Made by a program: the position numbers and the translations under genes. DNA of 46,534 nucleotides from a virus: the IMG/VR virus record IMGVR_UViG_3300020603_000032, positions 1 through 46,534 of that record. One strand, 5' to 3'. The notes beneath the pieces are model-generated. The model ran no database searches. It saw nothing but the letters and a program-made list of their open reading frames with translations, and had not been told where the DNA came from. This document shows, piece by piece, positions 31,829 to 41,072 of this stretch (position 1 is the first letter of the stretch; the number at the start of each line of letters is the position of its first letter).

Positions 31829-33302
31829 GCTGGAAGATGTGCTGGGCAAGCTGTCTAAAGCGGATCAGCAAAGGGTTCTTGTACAGGTATTGGAGTACAA
31901 GAAGGCATTAGACAGGGAGAAGTGTCATAAGAGCTTTATGACGTATGTCAAAAAGATGTGGCCGGGGTTTATTCTGGGCCGTCATCATGGTTTGATCGCG
32001 CGCAAATTTGAAGAAATTGCAGAAGGGAAGCTGAAAAGATTGATTATTAACCTTCCACCACGGCACACAAAGTCAGAATTTGCAAGTTACCTGTTGCCAA
32101 GCTGGTTTTTAGGCAAATTCCCGCAGAAAAAGGTGATACAAAGCTCTAATACAGCAGATCTTGCAGTTTCCTTCGGGCGAAAAGTGAGAAACCTTGTCAG
32201 TAATGACTACTATGGTGATGTTTTTCCGAATGTTTCATTACGGCAAGATTCAAAAGCGGCAGGAAGATGGGCTACAAATCACAACGGTGAATATTTTGCC
32301 ATCGGCGTTGGTGGAACAGTCACTGGAAAAGGTGCGGATTTGTTAATTATTGATGATCCACATAGCGAACAGGAGGCAATACAGGGTGATCCTGCTGTTT
32401 TTGACAGGGTCTTTGAGTGGTACACGTCCGGTGTAAGACAACGACTTCAGCCGGGAGCGTCTATCGTTATAGTGATGACAAGATGGGCGGAGAAGGATTT
32501 GACAGGGCGGCTTATGAAAGAGGCTCTGAAGCGCGATAAGCGTGAAGAATGGGAACTTATCGAACTACCAGCAATACTCCCAAGCGGCAATCCTCTCTGG
32601 CCAGAATTTTGGTCTATCGAAGAATTACAAGCTCTTAAAGAAGAACTACCCGTATCGAAGTGGAACGCACAATACCAACAAACACCAACCGGCGAAGAAG
32701 GCGCGATAATTAAAAGAGAATGGTGGCAGTCATGGGATGACGAAGAGCCGCCAAAATGCGAATTTGTCATCCAGAGTTGGGATACGGCATTTACAAAAAA
32801 CGAAAGATCTGACTACTCGGCATGTACTACATGGGGGGTCTTTTATAAAGATGAAGATAAAAAAGATCCGCATATCATACTGCTGGATGCGTTTCAAAAA
32901 AGAATGGAGTTTCCCGAGTTGAAAGATAAGGCACTGGAGCACTATAAGGAGTGGGAGCCAGATGCTTGTATCATCGAGGCCAAGGCGGCTGGAGCGCCAT
33001 TGGTCTACGAATTGAGGAAAATAGGCGTGCCTGTGTCAGAATATACCCCCGTGAGAGGGAACGACAAGTTTGTAAGAATCAACTCCGTATCAGACCTCTT
33101 CCGATCCGGTAAGGTATGGAGGCCTGATAAACGATGGGCACATGAAGTGGTCGAACAGATGGCCGCGTTCCCACACGCAGAACACGATGACCTCGTGGAC
33201 TCCAGCGTCCAGGCTCTCATAAGGTTTCGACAAGGCGGCTTCCTTAGACTAAACTCCGACGAGGTCGATGAACCCGTCGCCCGCAGAAAAGCTTACTATT
33301 AG
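31821..33302 (+). CDS. terL: Terminase large subunit
   Basis: 493 residues. The ATPase domain has LPPRHTKSE (78-86) in Walker A position, as in many phage terminases that lack the classical GxGKT, and LLIIDDPHSE (174-183) as Walker B. The C-terminal nuclease domain has SWDTAFTKN and HDDLVDSS, the acidic residues of the RNase H-like fold. It packages DNA through the portal. The start is a TTG overlapping the previous stop (ATTGAGTAA). It precedes the portal gene by 2-8 bp. Confidence 0.95.
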   Translation: MSKLEDVLGKLSKADQQRVLVQVLEYKKALDREKCHKSFMTYVKKMWPGFILGRHHGLIARKFEEIAEGKLKRLIINLPPRHTKSEFASYLLPSWFLGKFPQKKVIQSSNTADLAVSFGRKVRNLVSNDYYGDVFPNVSLRQDSKAAGRWATNHNGEYFAIGVGGTVTGKGADLLIIDDPHSEQEAIQGDPAVFDRVFEWYTSGVRQRLQPGASIVIVMTRWAEKDLTGRLMKEALKRDKREEWELIELPAILPSGNPLWPEFWSIEELQALKEELPVSKWNAQYQQTPTGEEGAIIKREWWQSWDDEEPPKCEFVIQSWDTAFTKNERSDYSACTTWGVFYKDEDKKDPHIILLDAFQKRMEFPELKDKALEHYKEWEPDACIIEAKAAGAPLVYELRKIGVPVSEYTPVRGNDKFVRINSVSDLFRSGKVWRPDKRWAHEVVEQMAAFPHAEHDDLVDSSVQALIRFRQGGFLRLNSDEVDEPVARRKAYY

Positions 33303-33310
33303 GAATGAAC

Positions 33311-35497
33311 ATGGAAATCCAGATTATTGACGAAATCCTCGAAGAAGTGGTTTCAATAGATGACATCCCATTCGATGCCAACCTCGCTGAGCATATGACA
33401 GAAAGCGAACTCAGCACCTTGGCAAATGACCTCATGGATGAACTTGACGCCGATATAAGCTCCCGAAAAGACTGGGTGGATATCTACGTCAAAGGCCTGG
33501 AAGTGCTCGGAATGAAATACGAAGAACGCACAGAACCCTGGAACGGAGCCTGCGGCGTCTTCAGCACCCTCCTCACAGAAGCCGCAGTCCGCTTCCAGTC
33601 GGAAATGATCATCGAAACGTTTCCAGCACAAGGCCCGGTCAAAACCGAAATCATCGGGCAAATCACAAAAGAAAAAGAAGACGCCGCGCAACGCGTCCGC
33701 GACGATATGAATTTTAGACTCACAGAAACAATCACCGAATACCGCGCAGAACACGAACGATTATTATTCAACCTCGGCTTGTGCGGCTCCGCATTTAAAA
33801 AGGTTTATTTTGATCCCGGCCTCGGAAGAGAAACGGCAATATTTATCCCGGCAGAAGATGTCATTATCCCCTACGGATCCTCAGGGGCCAGAACAGCCGA
33901 ACGGGTAACCCACATCATGAGGAAAACGAAAAACGATGTGGAACGGCTCCAGGTCAAAGGATTCTACAGGGATGTGGAACTCGGAGAACCCGCGCCGATA
34001 ACAAACGACGTAGAAAAGAAAAAAGCCGACGAGACCGGATTTTCAATCAACGACGACGACCGGCATCAGATCTGCGAAATCCAGGTAGATTATCACCTGG
34101 CCGGATTTGAAGAAGAAGTGGCCGTGCCATATATAATCACGATTGATCGCGGCACAAATAAAATCCTGGCAATTTATAGAAACTACCGCGAGGGGGATTA
34201 TTTATTCAAGAAACGGCAGCATCTGGTGCAATATGATTATGTACCGGGCTTTGGGGCATATGGTTTTGGCTATATTCATTTGATAGGCGGATATGCGCGG
34301 GCAGGGACAATGCTCCTGAGGCAACTCGTAGACGCAGGGACGTTAAGTAACTTGCCCGGAGGATTAAAAAGCCGGGGATTGCGCGTCAAAGGGGACGATA
34401 CGCCGATCTCACCGGGTGAATTTAGAGATGTGGATATCCCAACCGGCGCGATCAAAGACAATATTATGATGCTGCCGTACAAAGAGCCAAGCCAGGTATT
34501 AGCAGTCCTGCTCGACAAGATCAGCGATGAAGGGCGAAGACTCGGTGCGATTGCAGATATGAAGGTAAGCGACATGTCAGCACAAGCTCCAGTCGGCACA
34601 ACCCTGGCAATTCTAGAAAGAACTCTGAAAACAATGAGTGCAGTACAAGCCAGAGTACATTCTTCCATGAAACAGGAGTTTAAGTTACTCAAAGAACTTA
34701 TTAAAGACTACACAGAAGAGGAGTATGCCTATATTCCAGAGGGTGGAGACCGAAAAGCCAAACAAGAAGACTACGAATACGTCGAAATTATCCCGGTTTC
34801 TGACCCAAATGCGGCCACAATGGCGCAAAGAATCATGCAATATCAAGCGGTCATCCAATTATCAGCAAATGCTCCGCAAATTTATGACCTCCCACAGCTA
34901 CATCGGCAAATGGTAGAGGTTTTAGGGGTAAAAAATGCAGAAAAACTGATTCCTTTGCCCGAAGAGCAACATCCAAGAGACCCGGTATCAGAAAATATGT
35001 CATTTTTGAAGGGGGAACCTACCAAAGCGTTCATTTATCAGGACCACGACGCACATATTGCGGTGCATAAAACCTTCATAGACGACCCGCTAGTGGCGCA
35101 AACCATAGGACAGAACCCTATGGCGCAAAAATTGGCCGCCGCAGTACAGGCTCATATTGCAGAACATCTGGCATTTCTATATCGGAAGAAGATCGAAGAA
35201 CAAATGGGGGTTCCACTACCACCACCAAACGAGAAACTGCCCGAGGATGTCGAAGTCGAACTAGCACGACTCACAGCCCTGGCAGGAGTCCAACTCCTAC
35301 AGATGAATACAGCACAAGCCCAACAACAACAAGCCCAACAACAAGCCCAAGACCCACTTGTTCAAATACAACAGGCAGAATTGAAAATTAAATCCGAAGA
35401 GGTACAACGGAAAGCGGCAAAAGATCGGGCGGATATTGAACTGGCAAAAGCCCGGTTAGCCGTAGAACAGGAACGAATACAAACTCAAAAACGTTAG
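33311..35497 (+). CDS. Portal protein
   Basis: About 728 residues. ATG 33311 (AGGA six bases before) is preferred over the in-frame ATG 33305. Size, position after terL, and segments such as DWVDIYVKGLEVLGMKYEER, GLCGSAFKKVYFDPGLGRET, IPAEDVIIPYGSSGARTAER and SAQAPVGTTLAILERTLKTM identify a P22/podovirus-type portal. The C-terminal 120 residues are a Gln/Ala-rich helix (AQAQQQQAQQQAQDPLVQIQ) that might form the portal barrel. It forms the ring through which DNA enters the capsid. Confidence 0.92.
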   Translation: MEIQIIDEILEEVVSIDDIPFDANLAEHMTESELSTLANDLMDELDADISSRKDWVDIYVKGLEVLGMKYEERTEPWNGACGVFSTLLTEAAVRFQSEMIIETFPAQGPVKTEIIGQITKEKEDAAQRVRDDMNFRLTETITEYRAEHERLLFNLGLCGSAFKKVYFDPGLGRETAIFIPAEDVIIPYGSSGARTAERVTHIMRKTKNDVERLQVKGFYRDVELGEPAPITNDVEKKKADETGFSINDDDRHQICEIQVDYHLAGFEEEVAVPYIITIDRGTNKILAIYRNYREGDYLFKKRQHLVQYDYVPGFGAYGFGYIHLIGGYARAGTMLLRQLVDAGTLSNLPGGLKSRGLRVKGDDTPISPGEFRDVDIPTGAIKDNIMMLPYKEPSQVLAVLLDKISDEGRRLGAIADMKVSDMSAQAPVGTTLAILERTLKTMSAVQARVHSSMKQEFKLLKELIKDYTEEEYAYIPEGGDRKAKQEDYEYVEIIPVSDPNAATMAQRIMQYQAVIQLSANAPQIYDLPQLHRQMVEVLGVKNAEKLIPLPEEQHPRDPVSENMSFLKGEPTKAFIYQDHDAHIAVHKTFIDDPLVAQTIGQNPMAQKLAAAVQAHIAEHLAFLYRKKIEEQMGVPLPPPNEKLPEDVEVELARLTALAGVQLLQMNTAQAQQQQAQQQAQDPLVQIQQAELKIKSEEVQRKAAKDRADIELAKARLAVEQERIQTQKR

Positions 35498-35513
35498 ATA
35501 CGAGTTAGAAAAC

Positions 35514-36623
35514 ATGATCTATCATAGTGACCTTAAATTTTTTACGCCGCAAGAATGCGAGGAGCTTGTACAAGAATTTTTTACACTCCGGCATTTTGAT
35601 GAAAATCAATCTCCGGAGTTTTATAAAAACAGCTATGGGTTTCAAAATCAACCAGGCTCATTAAAATATATAGACCGCGCACAGTCACTGCTCACCAGAT
35701 ATGATGATTTGATATTTGCAAACACTTACACAAGGTGCTATCAACGGCACAGTGTATTAAAAATACACACCGACAGAAAGGGTTTAGACGTAAGTTTATC
35801 AGTATGCCTTGAAGACAAAAATAATTTAGAGTGGCCGCTTAAGGTATCAACACAAGAGTTTACGGGCGAGACATGGGATTTTAACGAACGAAATTTCAAA
35901 GACATCCATGTGCAGGCGCATATTGGCGTAGGTTATGGGGCCGTGGTCGAGGGACGAAGATTTCCTCACTGGCGAGACGAGTTGTTGTGCGGCGAAAAAC
36001 AACGAGCAATCTATTTGTTCTTTCACTGGACGTTTTCAAAGAAAAAGATATTTGAATACAAAAATCAAATAGAGATAGAAGTATATAAAGACTTTATTAC
36101 CCCGGAAGAATGCCAAGAGTTAATTAACATGGCCGCGCCACAGTTGGTGCCATCCACCGTTATTGATTATGATACCGGCGCATCAAAAGACCACAAAGGC
36201 CGAACAAGCCAGCAGACATTCCTTAAAAGGCAGTCTACATTATTAATAAAAAAGTTGGAAAACAAAATAGCGCAATTTACGAATACGCCCGTACAAAATG
36301 GGGAAGATTTGCAAATTCTTAAATACGAACCGGGGCAGGAATATGAGCCGCACCACGATTTCTTTTTTGACAAAGACACCCAGGTTGTTAAGGCCACACA
36401 AAATGGCGGGCAGCGTGTGGCAACGATGCTGTTATATCTTAACACCCCGGTAGAAGGGGCGACAGAATTTCCCGAATTAAAAATCCGCGTACCGGCGATA
36501 CGTGGGCATGCTTTGTTATTCAGATATCCGGCTCAGGAGCGGGAGTCGTTACACGCGGGTACTCCTCCAAAATCGGTAAAGTGGGTGGCTACAAAATGGA
36601 TCAGAGAGGGAGAGTTTAAATGA
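35514..36623 (+). CDS. Two-domain 2-oxoglutarate/Fe(II) oxygenase (prolyl 4-hydroxylase-like)
   Basis: 369 residues. C-terminal domain (about 185-369): YEPGQEYEPHHDFFFDKD gives H280-x-D282, SLHAGTPP gives the distal His347, and VKWVATKWI the 2-oxoglutarate-binding Lys356; this is the P4H pattern. The N-terminal half repeats the theme: KIHTDRKGLDVSLSV supplies H85-x-D87 and RRFPHWRDEL supplies H152, with LFFHWTF at the end of the fold. Two oxygenase-like domains in one phage protein are uncommon. It sits between portal and GroES-like genes in the virion operon, so virion proteins or host factors may be substrates. Confidence 0.87.
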   Translation: MIYHSDLKFFTPQECEELVQEFFTLRHFDENQSPEFYKNSYGFQNQPGSLKYIDRAQSLLTRYDDLIFANTYTRCYQRHSVLKIHTDRKGLDVSLSVCLEDKNNLEWPLKVSTQEFTGETWDFNERNFKDIHVQAHIGVGYGAVVEGRRFPHWRDELLCGEKQRAIYLFFHWTFSKKKIFEYKNQIEIEVYKDFITPEECQELINMAAPQLVPSTVIDYDTGASKDHKGRTSQQTFLKRQSTLLIKKLENKIAQFTNTPVQNGEDLQILKYEPGQEYEPHHDFFFDKDTQVVKATQNGGQRVATMLLYLNTPVEGATEFPELKIRVPAIRGHALLFRYPAQERESLHAGTPPKSVKWVATKWIREGEFK

Positions 36624-36808
36624 CAGCGTTTGACATGCTTGACAAAAAAATAACAGAGCATATGAATTCCTTCATAGCTGTGGTGCTGGACGGAACAAAA
36701 GATTTTGTGGAATATAAAGAGTTGTGCGGAGTGCTTCGAGGTCTGCGCCTCGCACAAGCGGAGGTAATAGACCTTGCCAAACGGTATAAGGAAGAAGAGG
36801 ATGAGTGA
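36620..36808 (+). CDS. Small helical protein
   Basis: 62 residues, MTAFDMLDKKITEHMNSFIA to LRGLRLAQAEVIDLAKRYKE. The ATG overlaps the oxygenase stop (ATGA); the stop overlaps the GroES-like start. Proteins of this kind, two long helices, occur next to phage portal or scaffold genes. Function unknown. Confidence 0.75.
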   Translation: MTAFDMLDKKITEHMNSFIAVVLDGTKDFVEYKELCGVLRGLRLAQAEVIDLAKRYKEEEDE

Positions 36809-37142
36809 AAAACCCACACAATTACCGGAGCCGGTGACCTATCACCTTTTGTGTGCGTTGCCGAAAAGCGACGCGGAGTACGAAAGTGGGCTGGTGAAGG
36901 CGGGACAAACCATCTTTTATGAAGAGGTGTTGTCTCCGGTGCTTTGTGTTTTGAAGATCGGCCCAGATGCGTACAAGGACAAGGTGCGGTTCCCAAGCGG
37001 CCCTTCATGTAAGGAAGGGGACTTTGTGCTGGTTAGGCCAAGTACGGGGACGAGGCTCAAGATTCACGGGCAGGAATTTAGAATCATCAACGACGACGCT
37101 GTGGAGGCGGTAGTAGACGATCCACGCGGCATTTTGCGATAG
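36801..37142 (+). CDS. GroES-like co-chaperonin
   Basis: 113 residues from ATG 36801. VLKIGPDAYKDKVRF, then CKEGDFVLVRPSTGTRLKIH and EFRIINDDAVEAVVDDP follow the GroES fold order (GP-x-A, GD-x-V, GxE-x-x-I, DD-I/A-x-A-V). Phage GroES homologues, such as T4 gp31 and lambdoid relatives, adapt the host GroEL chamber for capsid proteins. No GroEL gene is seen, so it would work with host GroEL. The position just before scaffold and capsid genes fits this. Confidence 0.78.
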   Translation: MSEKPTQLPEPVTYHLLCALPKSDAEYESGLVKAGQTIFYEEVLSPVLCVLKIGPDAYKDKVRFPSGPSCKEGDFVLVRPSTGTRLKIHGQEFRIINDDAVEAVVDDPRGILR

Positions 37143-37150
37143 GAGTTACT

Positions 37151-38014
37151 ATGAACGAAGAGTTCAAATTTCCGGATGAGCAGGAACCGGAGGAAAAAGA
37201 TAGTGCGGTAGAGATCGAGATTGTTGAAGGGGAAAAGCCCAAATTTACCAAACTGCGTGAGGAGCCAAAACCTCTAGATGATCAGGAGGTCAAGGAGTAT
37301 GGTGAGCGGGTAAGGAACCGTATTGATCATCTCTACAAGGGGTATCAGTCGGAGAAGCGCCGCGCAGAGGAGGCGGAGAAATCGAGGGAAGAAGCGTTTC
37401 GTATTGCTCAAGCAGCCACGGAAGAAAACAAGAGGCTCAAGGGGTCATTGTCTGAGAACCAGGCCGTCCTGTTAGAGCAAGCAAAAAAGACGGTCTCAAA
37501 AGAGGTTGAGGATGCGAAGACCAAGTACAAGCAGGCTTATGAAGCTGGAAACAGCGATGAGTTGGTGAATGCGCAGGAGGAGTTGACTGCGGCAAAGATC
37601 AAGCTTGACAAGGTCAATAATTTCCGGCCTAATAAGGAACCGCCTCCAGAAGTGGAGGTGCCGCGAAGCGATCAAAAGGCAGAGTCCTGGAGATCGCGTA
37701 ATGCCTGGTTTGGCAATGATGAAGAGATGACGGCTCTTGTACTGGCTTATCATTCAAAGCTTGTAAAACAAGGAGTTGACACTTCATCTGAAGAATACTA
37801 CGAGAAGATTGACGCTCGTATGCGGCAGGTGTTCCCGGATTACTTTGAGCCTGAGGAACCGCGTCAGAGAACCAAATCAAATGTGGCACCCGCTACCCGT
37901 AGTTCTGCACCGACGAAGGTGCGCCTTACGACGAAGCAGGTGGAGTATGCAAAACGCTACAAGATTCCCTTGGAGCGGTATGCACAAGAAGTAGCAAAAC
38001 TTCAACGAGGGTGA
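37151..38014 (+). CDS. Putative scaffolding protein
   Basis: 287 residues, very charged. An acidic N-terminus (FPDEQEPEEKDSAVEIEIVE) is followed by a long coiled coil from about 60 to 155 (EKRRAEEAEKSREEAFRIAQ) and a basic C-terminus (TTKQVEYAKRYKIPLERYAQ), the pattern of phage scaffolds, in which a helical body and basic tail contact the capsid protein. The gene lies two genes upstream of the capsid gene. The call is from composition and place. Confidence 0.75.
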   Translation: MNEEFKFPDEQEPEEKDSAVEIEIVEGEKPKFTKLREEPKPLDDQEVKEYGERVRNRIDHLYKGYQSEKRRAEEAEKSREEAFRIAQAATEENKRLKGSLSENQAVLLEQAKKTVSKEVEDAKTKYKQAYEAGNSDELVNAQEELTAAKIKLDKVNNFRPNKEPPPEVEVPRSDQKAESWRSRNAWFGNDEEMTALVLAYHSKLVKQGVDTSSEEYYEKIDARMRQVFPDYFEPEEPRQRTKSNVAPATRSSAPTKVRLTTKQVEYAKRYKIPLERYAQEVAKLQRG

Positions 38015-38015
38015 T

Positions 38016-38453
38016 ATGGAAAAACGTGAAGTCAGGGAGACGCGGGAAGCTTCAATGCGTAAGTGGAGTCCGCCGCAGTTGTTGCCAGATCCTGAGCCGG
38101 AGCCGGGTTATCAGTTCCGTTGGATTCGTGTTGCCAATTTAGGCGAAGCGGATGCGCGTCATATTGCCTCGAAACTACGCGAAGGTTGGGAGCCTGTCAA
38201 AGCGTCGCAACATCCAGAAATTTATATGATGCCTGGTTCAACCACAAGGTTTCCAGACAGTGTTGAGATCGGAGGGTTGTTGCTTTGCAAAACACCAATT
38301 GAGTTTGTAGAACAGCGTACCGAGTTTCATCAGAAACAAACGGATTCGCTGATTACTTCTGTTGACAATCATTTCCTGCGTCAAAGTGATGCGCGTATGC
38401 CTTTGTTTAAAGAAAGGCAAAGCGTGACAACATTTGGCCGTGGAACAACTTAA
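38016..38453 (+). CDS. Conserved structural-module protein before capsid
   Basis: 145 residues. The segments RKWSPPQLLPDPEPEPGYQF, REGWEPVKASQHPE, SVEIGGLLLCKTP and DNHFLRQSDARMPLFKERQS are familiar from proteins encoded just before the major capsid protein in aquatic podovirus-like phages. I recognise the family by pattern but no established function. It starts 1 bp after the scaffold stop. Confidence 0.8.
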   Translation: MEKREVRETREASMRKWSPPQLLPDPEPEPGYQFRWIRVANLGEADARHIASKLREGWEPVKASQHPEIYMMPGSTTRFPDSVEIGGLLLCKTPIEFVEQRTEFHQKQTDSLITSVDNHFLRQSDARMPLFKERQSVTTFGRGTT

Positions 38454-38465
38454 ACGAGGTCAAAA

Positions 38466-39296
38466 ATGGCTTATCCTGTTATTGACGCTCCCTACGGCTT
38501 GAAACCTATCAATCTGATTGGGGGGCAAGTATTTGCTGGCTCGACCCGGATGTATAGCCCTACGTATGCTTATGGCACGGACATTTTTTACGGCGACTTC
38601 GTTGCCCTTGTTCGTGGAAACCTTGAGCGTATTAGTGTGTCAACGGGTACAGCAGGCACGCTTGCGGGTGTTTTCTTGGGGTGCACGTATACGGACCCCA
38701 ACACAAAACAAAAACGGTTTGCTCAGTACTGGCCTGCATCCACCACTGCGGGAGACTGTCAGGCATACATCTGTGATGACCCGGATACGGTGTTCAAAGC
38801 AGTTGTTTGCTCTGCTACTACCGTTGTTGCTTCGGGCGCTCGCGCCATGATTGGGCAAAATCTTGCTTGTATCAACAACACGGGTCTTACATCTACAGGC
38901 AATAGCCGCAATGCTTTGCTTGCGCCTACGGCAACCCCAGCTACGACTGCGGCGCTTCCTATCCGCGTTCTTGGTCTGGTAGAGGAGACCGCAGTGTCGT
39001 TGGGAACGGCAACGTTTACCAGCATTGCAACGGAAACGATCACTTGTTCAGCACTTCCGTCTGCACTACCTGTAGGGACGGATGTGGGTTCACTGGCTTC
39101 CAACGGTCAGTACATCCCAAGTGGGTCGTTTGTGGCTACCGCAGCAGCAGCCGGTGCAACCACAGTGGTGTTGAATCAGGCACCCGTGGCGGCTTTTGCG
39201 GCCAGTGCCACGTTGGTGTTCACACAGTTCCCAGAACTTTTGGTTAAACTCAACTTTGGTCAGCACGAGTACTACGCTGCCACGGCAACGGCTTAA
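38466..39296 (+). CDS. Putative capsid-associated/decoration protein
   Basis: 276 residues, Ala/Thr/Gly-rich with beta-strand patterns. It starts MAYPVIDAPYGLKPINLIGG and ends with FPELLVKLNFGQHEYY. The composition, lack of charged clusters, and place directly before the capsid gene suggest a capsid or decoration protein that is abundant in the virion. The exact role is unknown. RBS-like AACGAGGTC precedes the ATG. Confidence 0.75.
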   Translation: MAYPVIDAPYGLKPINLIGGQVFAGSTRMYSPTYAYGTDIFYGDFVALVRGNLERISVSTGTAGTLAGVFLGCTYTDPNTKQKRFAQYWPASTTAGDCQAYICDDPDTVFKAVVCSATTVVASGARAMIGQNLACINNTGLTSTGNSRNALLAPTATPATTAALPIRVLGLVEETAVSLGTATFTSIATETITCSALPSALPVGTDVGSLASNGQYIPSGSFVATAAAAGATTVVLNQAPVAAFAASATLVFTQFPELLVKLNFGQHEYYAATATA

Positions 39297-39306
39297 GGAG
39301 TAAAAA

Positions 39307-40215
39307 ATGGCTATTTCACGCGCACAGCTATTGAAAGAGCTTCTCCCCGGCCTGAACGCCCTGTTCGGCTTGGAGTACGCTCGTTATGGAACGGAGTACA
39401 AGGAAGTCTACGAGACGGAGAGTTCCGAGCGCTCCTTTGAGGAAGAGACCAAACTGTCTGGTTTTAGCGCGGCCCCCGTCAAAAACGAGGGTTCGGCGAT
39501 TGCCTACGACAATGCTCAAGAGGCATGGACGGCGCGCTACAACCACGAGACGATTGCGATGGGTTTTTCCATTACGGAAGAGGCTATCGAGGACAATCTG
39601 TACGACAGTCTGTCTTCGCGGTATACGAGGGCTTTGGCTCGGGCGATGGCGTATACCAAAGAAGTCAAGGGCGCTTCGGTGTTGAACAACGGGTTCTCTT
39701 CTGCCGTAACTTACGGTGACGGAGTGTCGTTGTTCTCAACGGCGCACCCTTTGGTTTCGGGTGGCACCAACAGCAACCGTCCTTCGACGGGAGCAGACCT
39801 GAACGAGACATCGTTGGAAAACGCAGTGATCCAGATTGCTGCGTGGACCGATGAGCGTGGACTGCTGATTGCTGCAAAGCCCAAGAAGCTTATCATTCCT
39901 CCGGCACTCATGTTTACGGCAACGCGTTTGCTGCAAACAGAGCTTCGTGTGGCGACAGCAGACAATGATGTCAACGCACTGAAGATGATGGGTTCGATCC
40001 CTGAGGGGTACGCGGTCAATCACTTCTTGACTGATACCAACGCGTGGTTCCTGACCACGGATGTACCCAACGGTCTTAAGCACTTTGTTCGTACTCCGCT
40101 TAAGAACGACATGGACGGGGACTTTGACACGGGGAATGTTCGCTACAAGGCTCGGGAGCGTTATTCCTTCGGGGTCTCAGACCCGCTGGGTATCTTCGGA
40201 TCACCCGGAGCGTAA
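39307..40215 (+). CDS. Major capsid protein (Mu gpT-like/HK97-fold)
   Basis: 302 residues. ELLPGLNALFGLEYARYGTE at the N-terminus, SITEEAIEDNLYDSLSSRYT, ALARAMAYTKEVKGASVLNN, then GDGVSLFSTAHPLVSGGTN and IPPALMFTATRLLQTELRVA match the Mu gpT-like capsid family. It forms the icosahedral shell. AGGAGTAAAAA precedes the ATG. A strong terminator hairpin follows the stop, as expected for the most abundant product. Confidence 0.9.
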   Translation: MAISRAQLLKELLPGLNALFGLEYARYGTEYKEVYETESSERSFEEETKLSGFSAAPVKNEGSAIAYDNAQEAWTARYNHETIAMGFSITEEAIEDNLYDSLSSRYTRALARAMAYTKEVKGASVLNNGFSSAVTYGDGVSLFSTAHPLVSGGTNSNRPSTGADLNETSLENAVIQIAAWTDERGLLIAAKPKKLIIPPALMFTATRLLQTELRVATADNDVNALKMMGSIPEGYAVNHFLTDTNAWFLTTDVPNGLKHFVRTPLKNDMDGDFDTGNVRYKARERYSFGVSDPLGIFGSPGA

Positions 40216-40217
40216 AG

Positions 40218-40245
40218 ACAGGGGGGGTTGACAGCCCCCCTGTTT
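40218..40245 (+). terminator. Intrinsic terminator after the capsid gene
   Basis: ACAGGGGGG (40218-40226), an 8-base loop, CCCCCCTGT (40235-40243), then TT. The stem is 9 bp and G:C-rich, followed by a short T-run interrupted by C. Confidence 0.8.
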
Positions 40246-40264
40246 CGTTGTAGAGTCAACCATT

Positions 40265-40319
40265 CCGGGGTTAGCCCGGTGCATCAGACAGTCCCGGCTG
40301 ACGACATGCAGACTGATGC
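40265..40319 (+). ncRNA. Double-hairpin leader between capsid terminator and next gene
   Basis: Two hairpins in tandem: CCGGG (40265-40269) with CCCGG (40275-40279), and GCATCAG (40281-40287) with CTGATGC (40313-40319), which leaves a 25-base inner loop. The gene starts 25 bases further on. It may be a 5' RNA element that stabilises or controls the transcript. Confidence 0.4.
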
Positions 40320-40343
40320 GCCGATATCGCATGTGAGGATCTA

Positions 40344-40751
40344 ATGGCAAATACAACCTTTAGCGGCCCAGTCATTTCGACGAACGGGTTCGTCGGAGCA
40401 GTTACGGGCAACGTAACCGGCAACGTAACCGGCAACGTAACGGGTAATCTAACGGGCGCAATTACTGGATCTGTCCAGTCGCTTTCGGGCGCAGGCGCAG
40501 TTAATTTAACTACACTCGTTACCTCGTTAACAACGACAGGTGAATCTCAAGCACTTACGCTGGCAGACGGTACCGCTGGACAACTTAAAATTATTGTGCA
40601 TACAGTAGATGGCGGGTCTGCTGTACTTACGCCTACAACGCCGTTGGGATTTAGTACAATGACGTTTACAGATGCAGGTGATACGATTTCTCTTGTTTAC
40701 ACCTCGGCAGGTTGGGCGATTATTGGCAATCGTGGCGGCACAGTTGCTTAA
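40344..40751 (+). CDS. Small virion protein with GNVTG repeats
   Basis: 135 residues. An N-terminal run of (GNVTGNVTG) repeats (residues about 20-35) suggests a thin beta-helix or stalk; the C-terminal half (LKIIVHTVDGGSAVL to GWAIIGNRGGTVA) is a small beta-rich domain found in phage decoration or fibre proteins. It starts at an ATG preceded by GTGAGGATCTA. It is probably a capsid decoration or short-fibre subunit. Confidence 0.75.
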   Translation: MANTTFSGPVISTNGFVGAVTGNVTGNVTGNVTGNLTGAITGSVQSLSGAGAVNLTTLVTSLTTTGESQALTLADGTAGQLKIIVHTVDGGSAVLTPTTPLGFSTMTFTDAGDTISLVYTSAGWAIIGNRGGTVA

Positions 40752-40763
40752 CTAGGGGGCATC

Positions 40764-41072
40764 ATGGCAATGCAAACAGATGTCCTAGCGAGTCAGGCGC
40801 GGACAGATGACGGGCAGCTTCTTGATCAAAACGGGAATGCCCTTCCAGCCGTCCGCGTCAAAGCGATTTATATCGTACCCACACCGAGTTCAGCAGGTTC
40901 TGTAGCCTTCAAAGACGGCGGCTCAAGTGGGTTGACCAAGTTTACAATTAATTTGCCTAACAATACGACGGGTGGGGAGTACTTCATCCTCCCGGGTGAG
41001 GGCGTTTTGTTTCGTACAAATGTGTATGTAGACATTACTACGGTTGCGTCTGTGATGGTGTGGTATGGCTAA
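40764..41072 (+). CDS. Small beta-rich virion protein
   Basis: 102 residues: MAMQTDVLASQARTDDGQLL, then RVKAIYIVPTPSSAGSVAFK and GEYFILPGEGVLFRTNVYVD. All-beta pattern, no catalytic residues. The gene lies between two other structural genes and overlaps the next by 8 bp. A decoration role is guessed from place and size. Confidence 0.72.
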   Translation: MAMQTDVLASQARTDDGQLLDQNGNALPAVRVKAIYIVPTPSSAGSVAFKDGGSSGLTKFTINLPNNTTGGEYFILPGEGVLFRTNVYVDITTVASVMVWYG

